Source: Lojkania enalia | Lineage: Eukaryota; Ascomycota; Dothideomycetes; Pleosporales | Assembly (NCBI GenBank): GCA_010094045.1 | Contig: ML986641.1 | Coordinates: 1-64,000, forward strand | Direction: 5' to 3' | DNA length: 64,000 bases | Shown here: positions 34,673 through 43,897 of the stretch, one piece after another | How positions within the stretch are numbered: position 1 is the stretch's first letter | Layout of the letters: each line of letters begins with the position of its first letter | Notes under the pieces: model-generated | What the model saw: the letters and a program-made list of their open reading frames with translations, nothing else | Told to the model about the DNA's origin: nothing | Databases searched by the model: none | Translations under genes and position numbers: made by a program

Positions 34673-36290
34673 ATGGTATCCTCCGACAAGCCGACGAAGG
34701 AGACGCCTAAACAGCAGGCAACTAAGTCAAATCCTGAACAAGCAACTACCCAGAGCCCGCCAGTGGACATTACAGCGGCATCAACGTCTGACCATATTGC
34801 GACGTCGAAACGAACAGTCGAACAGCAGACTCCCGAAACATCTAAGCTCAAGCCTCGTGGCTCTGCTCCTGGTTCCGCGTCAGGGCCTGTATCTGGGTCT
34901 AGGTCGCCTTCGGTGGCACCATCAGGGACAGAGGCAGGAACAAGGTTCAGACCTAGTACAGCCGCCTCAACTGGCAGAGTTGTGCCAAATGGTGATAGGT
35001 ATTTCCGCTCTCGCCGGGCTCGCAAAGAAGACATTCAACAGCCATGGTTGGATAAGAAAGATCCAAGAGATAAATGGGTAACGATAATTCCTCTGGTCGG
35101 GTTGATTTTGGGTCTCGGGTTGGCGGGGCTCCTCGTCTGGGATGGCTTTAGATCTGTTTCCAACCATCAATATTGCCTACTTCTAGACGAAGACTTCTCA
35201 TATTGGAATGGCAAGGTCTGGATGAGAGAAGTGCAGGCCGGCGGATTTGGGCAAGTATACCTCATCTATTCTACTTACTGCGCTAATCAAGTTCTACAGA
35301 CAAGGCCAATTTGAAATGACAACAAGTTCGGAAGACAACGTGTTTCTTGCCGATAATACCCTCGTCATACAACCAACTCTTCAGGATGAGGCTTTCATCG
35401 AATACAACAACGTGATAGACTTGCGCGGAAATGGCTGTGTTGGGGAGTGGTACGACTGCATTGCGACCACTAACGTCACGAATGGAACCATCATCAATCC
35501 CGTAAACTCTGGGCGGATTAATACCAAGCTTGGTAGTTCTATTAAGTTTGGCCGTGTTGAAGTTGTTGCGAAACTTCCTGTCGGAGACTGGTTATGGCCT
35601 TTTATCATAATGTTGCCTACCGAGAGCAAGTACGGACCGTGGCCGAGGTCGGGTCAGATCGATATTATGCAATCGCGCGGCAATGACTATAAATATGAGC
35701 AGGGTGGTAACAACGTTGTCAGCAGCACGTTGCATTTCGGGCCTAATACGATAAATGATGGTTGGTGGCGCAATAATGTCAAGCGCTCCGCTTCTCGTAC
35801 CACGTTCTCTAATGATTACCATACTTTCGGTGTTGAGGCAAGTTGTCCTAGCCTGTCACTGCTGTTCCCGCCTAACCTGATGTAGTGGAGCGAGAAGTAT
35901 ATATTTACCTACATTGGTACCCGCCTCATGCAAGTTATGTACACGCGCTTCGACCAGCCATTCTGGAAGTACGGCCAATTTCCTCTCTTCGAGGCTAATG
36001 GCACGGCCCTTCAAGATCCGTGGAGTTGGACTGAAGTTAATGCCACGCCATTCGATGAGGACTTCTACCTCGTGCTCGGTGTCAGCGTCGGAGCTACGAA
36101 TGGTTGGTTCAAGGATGGCAAATCAGCAAAGCCATGGATTGACAGTAGCCCTACGGCGAAGCAGAGCTTTTGGAAGGCGAGGGAGGATTGGTATCCCACA
36201 TGGAGAGATCAGGGTTATATGCAAGTCAAGAGCGTAAAGATGTGGCAGCAAGGTGGATATCGTGGTTGCTATGCGGAAGAAGAGGATTAG
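34673..36290 (+). CDS. Type II membrane-anchored GH16-like beta-glucan protein, catalytic glutamates replaced by glutamine
   Basis: There are three exons: 34673-35250, 35300-35837 and 35886-36290, giving about 506 residues. Both introns (49 and 48 nt) must start with GCAAGT rather than GT. No GT site gives an open join, and the GC sites restore GGFGQGQFEM and HTFGVEWSEKY. An N-terminal Ser/Thr/Pro-rich cytosolic region (about 1-135) precedes one TM helix (about 140-160, IIPLVGLILGLGLAGLLVW) and then a GH16 fold. In GH16 enzymes the active strand reads E-I-D-I-x-E. Here it is SGQIDIMQSRGN, with both Glu changed to Gln (CAG, CAA) and Asp kept. WPAIWMLP is also changed to WPFIIMLP. I infer a non-hydrolytic glucan-binding protein at the cell surface rather than a glucanase. 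Confidence 0.86.
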
Positions 36291-36738
36291 TTGGCACCCT
36301 ATAGTATCTTTCGCTCAAATTGAAGTTGCATGGTAGGTTGTGATTTTGACCTCCGGACATGTCCGTAGTATAAAACTGTAGCATTCAGCGTTACTCCACG
36401 CATAGCAGCGGTTTGCGTAAGACAAATGCTAATAATTTAGATTTCTATTCTTCGTCCCCTGACGCGATGCTTCTCCTTCGCGCCTCACAATATCGAATAG
36501 CATCAGCAACAATTAGAGAAGGACTATCTTGTGTTCGGACCACGGTTTGTCATACCCAACCGAAAATGGCTTAGAGAGGCTATCCACGAGTGCTGAGCCG
36601 CTAATTGTTCCCAACACACTCGAATTGTGAACGTCACCCACGCATCAAACCTTAGAAATCTTCATCTCTTAGCAAACATTCGTATTCCTGTTTGGTTATC
36701 TAAGCTTCTGCCACAAACAGCACCCTGAATGTGAGAGT
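36291..36738. other. Intergenic between convergent genes, no gene seen
   Basis: About 450 bases between the GH16-like gene (plus) and the nucleotide kinase (minus), so both 3' UTRs lie here. No coding pattern or repeat recognised. Confidence 0.5.
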
Positions 36739-37622
36739 CTAGTCCTTCCCGTTGTTGATAATATTCCTTAATACCGACCATGCCTCTAGCTTTTTGGCCT
36801 CCTCGTGAAGTTTCTCAAAGTTTCTTTCATCATCTATTGCAATACTCCAACAACTCAGGTTGTCTCTAGCAATCGCATTGTCGATATCCTGCTTGTTCTT
36901 TTCGTATTCGCAAAATCTTTGTTCGAAGCGTGTGGCATCATCATCACCTCTCGCACGACTGATAAACCATTTCCTCGCAATGTCTTTGTTACAATGGATA
37001 GAAATTACCCCGGATCGATTATTTGATTTCCAGTTAGTCTGAACAGCCGTTTTGAAGGTCTCCCATTGTGTAGCATCTCGTGGAAAACCGTCGACGAGAA
37101 CCACGCCAGGAGAAGAACCAGATTCTAGCATATCATTTCGTCTGAAAATTCTCTGTTCTAGGTACTTGCACAGAATATCTCGCGGGACCAGCAACCCATT
37201 CTCCAGATTATATTTGATGATTTGAATATCCTGGTCCGCCAGATTTACTCGCGCCCTAGCAGATTCAGAGTTTGCGGTGAGGTCCCGAAGTTCGTTGCCG
37301 ACGCCAACATAATTGAATAAGTACTTTTCGCCCAATTTCCTACATAAAGTACTCTTCCCCGCTGCCGGTGGTCCTAGCAACCATCAGTCTTGTACTGAAT
37401 CCGCAACTTGACCACGCTCTCACCTAAAATGAACACCAGCACTAGTTCAAGTGGTGGTGATGCCTGTTGTAGTAGATTTTGCGTGGCTTTATTATCGTTG
37501 TCCATCGTCTGTACCATCGTGATGGACTTCTGGTTGTATATCTGTGGAGATTTTCGCAGGTGACGAAGTACATATAGATTTTCAATACTAGGGAAGCAAA
37601 CAAACGCTGGAGATGGAAACAT
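36739..37622 (-). CDS. Nucleoside monophosphate kinase (adenylate/UMP-CMP kinase family, short LID)
   Basis: Minus strand; exon 1 (37622-37424) and exon 2 (37373-36739) are joined over a 50-nt GTGAGA...TAG intron. The junction restores the P-loop LVFILGPPAAGKSTL. Features in order: P-loop, NMP-site region VGVGNELRDL, VVLVDGFPRD, and a short LID with RARGDDDATRFEQRF followed by EYEKNKQDI. The short LID and EQRFxEYxKN layout fit UMP-CMP/AK1-type kinases. The SGR arginine normally in the LID is not evident, so specificity is uncertain. The start is ambiguous: ATG 37622 gives 277 residues with an N-terminal basic stretch (RHLRKSPQIYNQKS) that could target mitochondria. ATG 37517 gives 242 residues. 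It lies 436 bp downstream of viperin on the same strand. I infer it may supply or recycle CDP/CTP for viperin. Confidence 0.82.
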
Positions 37623-38058
37623 TGGCCAGCTCTTTCTCGTCAATTCCAGCTACCATCCATTTTAATCTACCGGCATTGCCGCAAGTGTGAATGCATGCGT
37701 CTTAGGATTTGCGGCTCAAGACAAACGTAGAAGTGGTTTGTCAAACATAATTGGTAGGAACTTTCGTGCACATGCGTAGAAAGTAGCGGACGATGAGGAG
37801 AGAAAGCATCGAGACAGCAAAATTGTAGTAAATTAATGGAAAAATCGTCAGCTCTATTATTTTATATAGGGTCATCATTTCTTATTATGATAGTTAGAAT
37901 CTGCTGTCCGCCGTAGCTTGCTGGACTTTTCTAGGCAATCCTTGTTACTGGCGACTTTTGGAAATGAACAGTTCCTCTCTCTAAATAGTTAAATCAAATC
38001 AATCAAGTGTATCATTTTCCTCTATGCCGCTACCGCCCAGATATCTCAACGTCTAGTG
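37623..38058. promoter_or_regulatory. Intergenic between viperin and the nucleotide kinase
   Basis: 436 bases separate the viperin stop (minus strand) from the kinase start, so the two genes are tandem with their own promoter space rather than a fused transcript. A/T-rich around 37830-37900 (TTATTTTATATAGG). No specific regulatory motif was identified. Confidence 0.4.
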
Positions 38059-39209
38059 CTAGAATTCGAGCTCACTTAGATCAATTCCTTCCAACCCACC
38101 GCCGCAACCCTTCTTTCCATCTATATTAGCCTCTCGACCCCAATCATATTCACCCCCTCTTGCTTTGAATGCCATCTCATCATAGTCAACTTCGTTCAGT
38201 GCATTCTGTACGCCAACTTCCAAGATAGGTTTCGAGGCCTTGCTTTTGTTCTCAGGGGAAAGGAATCGCAAGTGCTCGTCAAGAATCTAGCCACCACATT
38301 AGGATCTCAGCACCCCTGAAAGCAAAAAGATGAAGTACTCACCAGATAGCTGTTTCTCATCAGTGAGTTTGGTTCCGGCGTAAATCCCTTGACATCCTTA
38401 TGCTTCTCACAGAACGTCTTGAACTGCTCATCCGTAATCACCATCTTCCCAGCATCCCTCATCCTCTTTTCATTATCATTCTCTCCCTCTACAACCAATA
38501 CCTGGAACACCTTCCAGCGAAACGGATTCAAACTCTTCACTACATCCACCATATCTTCTTCCCAATTCAAACTGCAGACAACAGTGTTCAACTTGAACTT
38601 AATATCAAATTCATGGCACCAGTCTCTGATCTGAAACAGCTGAGCTACGTTGTCGAATGGTTCTTTGGTCCCCCTATCAGCGCGTCCGATCTTCCGATTC
38701 GTTTGCTCATGAAACGAGTCGCAAGAAATCGCCAAAATATCAATGTACTTGCCCCATTCCTTCAGCCAATTCTCAGTCACTTTCGTGCCGTTCGAAACGA
38801 TGCTCACGCTCTCGAGCTTCAACTCTTCCTTCGCATACTGGCACATCTTGCCAAGAGGCCTATGATACAGGAATGGCTCACCGCCAGCGAAATTGAGCTT
38901 TCGCATCCCGGATTCCTTGAGCAGCTTTAGAGCCCTCTGAGCGTCCTCTAGCTTTGCCACATAGGAGGTAGTTTCTGTGTGGAAGCAGAAACCGCACTCG
39001 GCATTGCATTTTCGCGTGAAGTGGTAGTTGACGCTGACGGGAATTGTATGGCCGAGAATTGTCTTGCGGCACCATGCTTTGATGTCAGAACGTATCGATG
39101 GATGCCAATATAGGTAGGCAGCGGTTGGGAGGGCGATGCCGATGGTGGTGAGGGCCGCGGCGGGAGATGTGAGGACACGGGAGAGCAGTGTTTTGACTAG
39201 GGGTGCCAT
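38059..39209 (-). CDS. RSAD2: Viperin-like radical SAM protein (ddhCTP synthase family)
   Basis: Minus strand; exon 1 (39209-38343) and exon 2 (38286-38059) are joined over a 56-nt intron in phase 0. The junction restores the conserved SYLILDEHLRFLSPE. The protein is 364 residues, matching animal viperin length. A hydrophobic N-terminal segment (about 12-35) could anchor it to membranes. The [4Fe-4S] motif is CNAECGFC (C68, C72, C75). It is followed by LNFAGGEPFL (SAM GGEP, 109-112), VSIVSNGTKV and DILAISCDSF. After exon 2 the tail KPILEVGVQNAL and FKARGGEYDWGRE aligns with the viperin C-terminal extension. Viperins convert CTP to 3'-deoxy-3',4'-didehydro-CTP by radical chemistry, an antiviral chain terminator. 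The neighbouring NMP kinase fits a nucleotide-supply partner. In fungi the role is not established; mycovirus restriction is a reasonable inference only. Confidence 0.93.
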
Positions 39210-39731
39210 CTCTGATATCTATTCTCTACAAAATAGACAGTGGCTTGAATAAGAGTGCTCAGCAGGTAGAATACGGTCTATTTAGATACGATGTATTGCT
39301 TAATTGCTGCGGATTGTGTTGGAAGCAAATAACAATCATCTAGAAGCACCTTATCAGCGAGACATGTGTCTTAAGAAGGGTCAAACGGCTCCCACGAGAG
39401 AAGTCATGAAATTGATCTATATTTTGCGAGTCTGGAAATTTATGGAATGTTCGTTTGATTTTATGTCTTGAGACTGTGAGAAGAACAATGCTTCCGAAAA
39501 ACTTCTAGAGTGAGCTCAAACCAACGTACAAAATATGCCGAAGTTTGACCTATGGTCATTTTTAGACAATGCCCTAGAGAACTGTGTGTAAGCGATACAT
39601 TGACCTAGACATTTTGGATTCGTTTTCTGCTTTGCTTCCCTCTAGCGGTGTCTAAGAAGCGTGACCGCGTACTACGTCTCGTCCACACCAATTGCTAATA
39701 TAAAGTTACTCTAGAGGTGAAAAACTAGCAA

Positions 39732-39767
39732 GTTTTCATGAATCCTTTTATAGTGCTTCATGAAAAC
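39732..39767. repeat. Inverted repeat, 11-bp perfect arms, 14-nt loop
   Basis: GTTTTCATGAA at 39732-39742 is the exact reverse complement of TTCATGAAAAC at 39757-39767. It lies in the viperin/DPH1 divergent intergenic region about 520 bp upstream of the viperin start. Confidence 0.85.
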
Positions 39768-39884
39768 GAGGGTTTGACTCTAGGAAGCTGTAGTCCAATA
39801 GAGTAAGTCTGCTCAACCTCAACTTCTAGAACCCAAAAAGGTGGAACTACTATCTTATTTTGTATATAACGTTAAGAGACGCTT

Positions 39885-39908
39885 AAATATCTATTCGGAT
39901 AGATATTT
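39885..39908. repeat. Inverted repeat, 10-bp perfect arms, 4-nt loop
   Basis: AAATATCTAT and ATAGATATTT flank TCGG. It can form a tight hairpin or act as a dyad protein-binding site. It lies about 680 bp upstream of viperin and 305 bp upstream of DPH1. Confidence 0.85.
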
Positions 39909-40213
39909 TTCAGTGTAGACTCAAAAAATTGAAGAATAAGGTGTGGTTGGCACGTTCAAGAGACTGCAAACGCATTATTATGTAATTGTTGCATTCACGA
40001 TCCGAGAGGAGTTACTTGCGGCATTCTTTGTGAACATAAATTCCGCCGCCGAAGGATGTAAGGGAGGCTTCCAATACAGATAGGAGAAGAAGCGTTGATA
40101 CCTGAGGTATATGCCGTTCTCCCAAAGATGTGGACCACTAAAACCATTTTCCGACCCCACATTCATCTTCGCCGTCCCACCTTGCAAACCCCCCCCCTTC
40201 CGGGGATACTACA

Positions 40214-41708
40214 ATGGAAGAAGACAGAGCGGCAACGAATCTCGGACCTTTGATTGAGGATGCACTGAGTGAAGAACCAGTTGCTTCCCCGAAGCAGCCA
40301 AAGAGGCGGTTCGTGGGTAGGAAGACAGCGGAGAAGGCGGCAAGCCAGCCGGCCGATCCAAACGCGAACATCGAAGACAGCAGCGCTATACAAGGTGTGA
40401 GATGACCACGAGTTTATATCGATGAATTATATGAAATCTAACATACACTGGCTAGTTGCGCAACCTCGCCGAACCGTGCGGGCCTTGAATAACATCCCCG
40501 AATCCATCCTCCTTGACAAAGATCTCAACGATGCCATCGCGCTCCTCCCTCCGAACTACAACTTCGAGATACACAAATGCATACACCGCATACGGACATC
40601 GGGCGCAAAATCTATAGCCCTCCAGTTCCCTGAGGGGCTTCTGCTATTCGCGACGACCATCTCGGATATTCTGACACAATTCTGTCCCGGGACAACGACG
40701 CTGATAATGGGCGATGTGACATATGGCGCATGCTGTATAGATGACTTCACCGCCAGGGCACTAGGGTGCGATCTCTTGATACACTATGCGCATAGTTGTT
40801 TGATACCGGTTGCCGTCACCAAGATTACGACGCTGTACATTTTCGTATCCATCAGCATCGATACACAGCACCTAATCAACACCATCACCCAGATCTTCCC
40901 GACTGGCAAGACGATAGCCTTGGTAGGCACGATTCAATTCAACGCCACAATTCACGGCATCGTTCCTAGCCTCCGACGCGAAGGATACAATCCGATAGTC
41001 CCACAAATCGCACCACTGTCAAAAGGCGAGGTATTAGGCTGCACATCACCCTCCATGGCCATCAAACCCGGACAACTCGATTCAAAGGGCAGAGAAGAAG
41101 CAGTTCCGGATATGCTTCTGTACCTCGGCGATGGACGCTTCCACCTCGAAAGCGCGATGATCGCAAACCCATCGTTGCCCGCATACCGATACGATCCGTA
41201 CTCGCGACGTCTAACCCATGAAACATACGCTCACGATGACTTATATTCTCTACGTCGGAAAGCCATTCTAACGGCAAGGAAAGCGAGGACCTGGGGCATC
41301 ATCCTCGGGTCATTGGGTCGGCAAGGAAATCCGCATACATTGACCCTAATCGAGAACGAGCTCAAGCGTCAGGGTATCAAATGCGTCAATCTCCTCTTAT
41401 CAGAAATCTTCCCAGGCAAGCTGGCAATGATGTCAGATGTTGAGGCTTGGGTACAAATCGCATGTCCGAGGTTGAGTATCGATTGGGGCTACGCGTTCCC
41501 GAGGCCGTTGTTGAGTCCATATGAGGCGCTTGTTGCTCTGGAGGTGAGGAATGCACTGTGGCTAGATGAAGAGGAAGAAAGAGAAACGGCGGTTGAGAGA
41601 AAGACGCCTAGGGGAAACCTCTATCCAATGGACTTCTATGGCAAGGAAGGTCTAGGTAGGACGACGGCTGATCATGTGAAGGCTGCTGAGGTGGAAATAA
41701 AGGGCTGA
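40214..41708 (+). CDS. DPH1: Diphthamide biosynthesis protein 1 (Dph1, 3-amino-3-carboxypropyl transferase subunit)
   Basis: Exon 1 (40214-40394) and exon 2 (40456-41708) are joined over a 61-nt intron. The donor is the weak GTGTGA; the branch is CTAAC and the acceptor CTAG. The product is 477 residues. The join reads through [20 protein letters not shown]. Family landmarks are [17 protein letters not shown], then [20 protein letters not shown] with a cluster cysteine, and [13 protein letters not shown]. Later come [13 protein letters not shown] and [25 protein letters not shown]. Dph1 with Dph2 binds a [4Fe-4S] cluster and uses noncanonical radical SAM chemistry. It transfers the 3-amino-3-carboxypropyl group to a histidine of eEF2, the first step of diphthamide synthesis. 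Cytosolic. It is coincidentally next to another radical SAM enzyme (viperin), divergently transcribed. Confidence 0.92.
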
Positions 41709-42041
41709 ATACAATGTTGATGGATGCTTGCATACTGCGGCGTTTTAGTTACCGGAAAAGACCTGCGGTAGATGCATTTCTAGGCGTTTGATACTTGGGA
41801 AAAAGACATGAGTATCAAGATATGTAGTGGGTAACGTTCAAAGTCTGAGAATGACGATGAACGATTTTTAACATCATAGTCACATGCATAGATAATTGTT
41901 GAAGTGAGTGTCTCTCTGATTGGAGTGAGGCTCCAAGACGAACCAAAAATCTTGTTTTGAGCGAAAGGAAAAAAAAAAAAAAATAACGCTAGCAATGGGT
42001 ATCCATAATACATATACTCATCAACACCTCAAGGCCGTTCC
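41709..42041. other. Short intergenic between convergent genes
   Basis: About 330 bases with the 3' ends of DPH1 (plus) and the proline-rich wall protein (minus). A run of about 13 A lies near 41970-41983. No gene seen. Confidence 0.5.
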
Positions 42042-43897
42042 TCATAACCAAACGGCCAGCCATCCGAAGCCCAGCCCCCATAGCAATAGGATGCCACCTA
42101 TCGATGCCTCCAGCCCGCCACTCGCGCCCATTCTGCTACTTATGCCTGCCGAATCCGGTTGATTCGTGCTCTGGGCGAAATTACCCCCACCGCCTCTGCC
42201 ACCAGTGCTCCACCCTGGCCCTCCAAATGGGTTTTCTCGCGTCAACGTGACGATCGTCGTGACCGGCGTCATTACGCTCGTGCTTCCCTGAATAATCGCC
42301 GCCGTACCCCTCGGCTCGAGGCTTATCACAGTACCTGAGACAGTGACGGGCGGTCCGCCAGGTATCAGGGTAGTTCCTGGAGCGAGGACATAGTAGCCTG
42401 CGCGGTTGGCCGTGAAGACTTTGTTATGGAATGTGAGGAGCGTCGGTGCAGCTGTCGTCGTATAGATGGCGCCATAAGCTTGTGCAAGCGTGGTGGTGAC
42501 TCCGTCGACTACGAGTGCGGTCGCGGAGGGCATGAGCGAGATGGTATGTCCGTCTACTGTTATTGCCGGGCCACCTGGTTGAAGGGTCTGGTCGGCTACA
42601 ATGTACTGCGATTCTGCATTTGCTGTAACAGTCTGCGAGCCAATAGTTACCGGGGCTAGTATTGGAGCTTCGGTGACTTCGTTGCCGGCAGTTTCGGGAG
42701 AAACTGGCTTGAGGGGAATGGTCTCTGTCGCTCCTACTACGACTTCGGTGTTCCCAGCTGAGGTCTGGATGACGATGGGGGTGTTGTCGACCACGACGGT
42801 TTGGCCAGCCGTAACAGTCGTGGAGCTTGTAGGGTTGCCGACGACGAAGCTGGAACCTGTTGGCTCTTTACTAATAATGAGCTGAGATTGGCCAGCGGTG
42901 ACGGTCGCTTTGGTGGGTGGGAGAGCAGAGCTGCCAGCATGTTCGGCTACGGGTGTGGTAGGCCAGTCAAGAAATCCTGACACGGAGATCTCAACAACCG
43001 GAGAGCATCCTCTACATGAAGCTGTGGCAGTGAGGTTTGGCTCAGTGATTTCATGGTGGCCATCTGGATCCCCCGGCGCTGTTGTTGGAGCTGGTATCGG
43101 TCGTAGTGGTTCGTCTGTTAGTGCCATGGACGGGGTCAAGGTAGGCCCGGATCCATGGGATATGGATGTGACAGGATCGAATGTATGTGATGGGATTATT
43201 TGAACACCTGTCCCCGAAGGAATGATCCCGGGGTTGGAGGGTATCGGTCCCGACGGGATGATGCCGGATGGCACCGGCGTGGAGGATATTAGTTGTGATG
43301 GTATATCACTACTACGTGGAGGTTGAGATGGTATAAGTCCACTTGGAAGAGGCCGAGACGGTATAAGCCCACTTGGTGGAGGTTGAGACGGTATAAGTCC
43401 ACTTGTAGGAGGTCTGGATGGTATAATTCCACTTGGACGTGGTTCCGATGGAATCAACCCGGATGGTCGAGGTTGGGATGGTATTAGATTAGATGGCGTG
43501 GGTTGTGATGGTATCAGGCCTGACAGAGCAGGCTCAGAGCGTGGAGGCTCAGACGGTATGAGAGCAGTGACCTCTACTAACAGCGTGATGCCGGAGTAAG
43601 TCCAATATGCTCAACAAAGAAACCTCTTGTAGTATATGCTTACTCGGAGCGGACGGTATCAAAGCGAAGGTCGCAAGGGGACTCGATAATGGAACATCGC
43701 TCTCGGTTGCTATCGGTCTTATGTGAGATTGACATTCTGATAAGATACGACACATGAAACATTATGTAGGCAAGGCACATACCTCCCTGGGGAAGAGCTC
43801 TTGTGGCTTGCGTCCATGTCGCACATAAGCATAATGTCCGGCATAAGAAGAGCACCACAGCCCAGCCACCCTTCTCATGATGGGGAACAAAGAGCAT
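42042..43897 (-). CDS. Proline/serine-rich secreted protein with C-terminal GPI-like signal
   Basis: Three minus-strand exons: 43897-43783, 43736-43644 and 43576-42042, with introns of 46 and 67 nt, giving about 580 residues. The N-terminus has a hydrophobic stretch (WAVVLFLCRTLCLCA) ending near TRALPQ, a probable signal peptide. Residues about 90-190 contain seven decapeptides of the type GLIPSQPxPS plus degenerate ones. The C-terminal half repeats a fungal wall motif such as YVLAPGTTLIPGGPPVTVSGTVISL and YIVADQTLQPGGPAITVDGHTISL. The end is a Gly/Ser stretch plus the hydrophobic tail SIGGILLLWGLGFGWLAVWL without charged residues, typical of a GPI-anchor signal. Likely a surface or cell-wall protein; function unknown. 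The exon 1/2 junction is less certain than the rest. Confidence 0.8.
43311..43520 (-). repeat. 30-bp coding minisatellite (GLIPSQPxPS decapeptides)
   Basis: Seven consecutive 30-base units encode GLIPS-x-P-x-x-S on the minus strand within the preceding gene. Further degenerate IPS units lie on both sides, for example SGIIPSGPIPSN. Repeats of this kind often change copy number between strains. Confidence 0.8.

Larger units (their letters stand above)
39210..40213. promoter_or_regulatory. Divergent promoter region of viperin and DPH1, with two hairpin-forming inverted repeats
   Basis: About 1 kb between divergent genes, with no supported ORF. It is A/T-rich and contains two palindromic sites described separately (39732-39767 and 39885-39908). 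A minus-strand ORF near 40138-40371 is the antisense of DPH1 exon 1 and is not a gene. Confidence 0.5.

Noticed and set aside
40138..40371. Minus-strand ORF near DPH1
   Set aside because: It is antisense to the first exon of DPH1, which is supported by splicing and family match.
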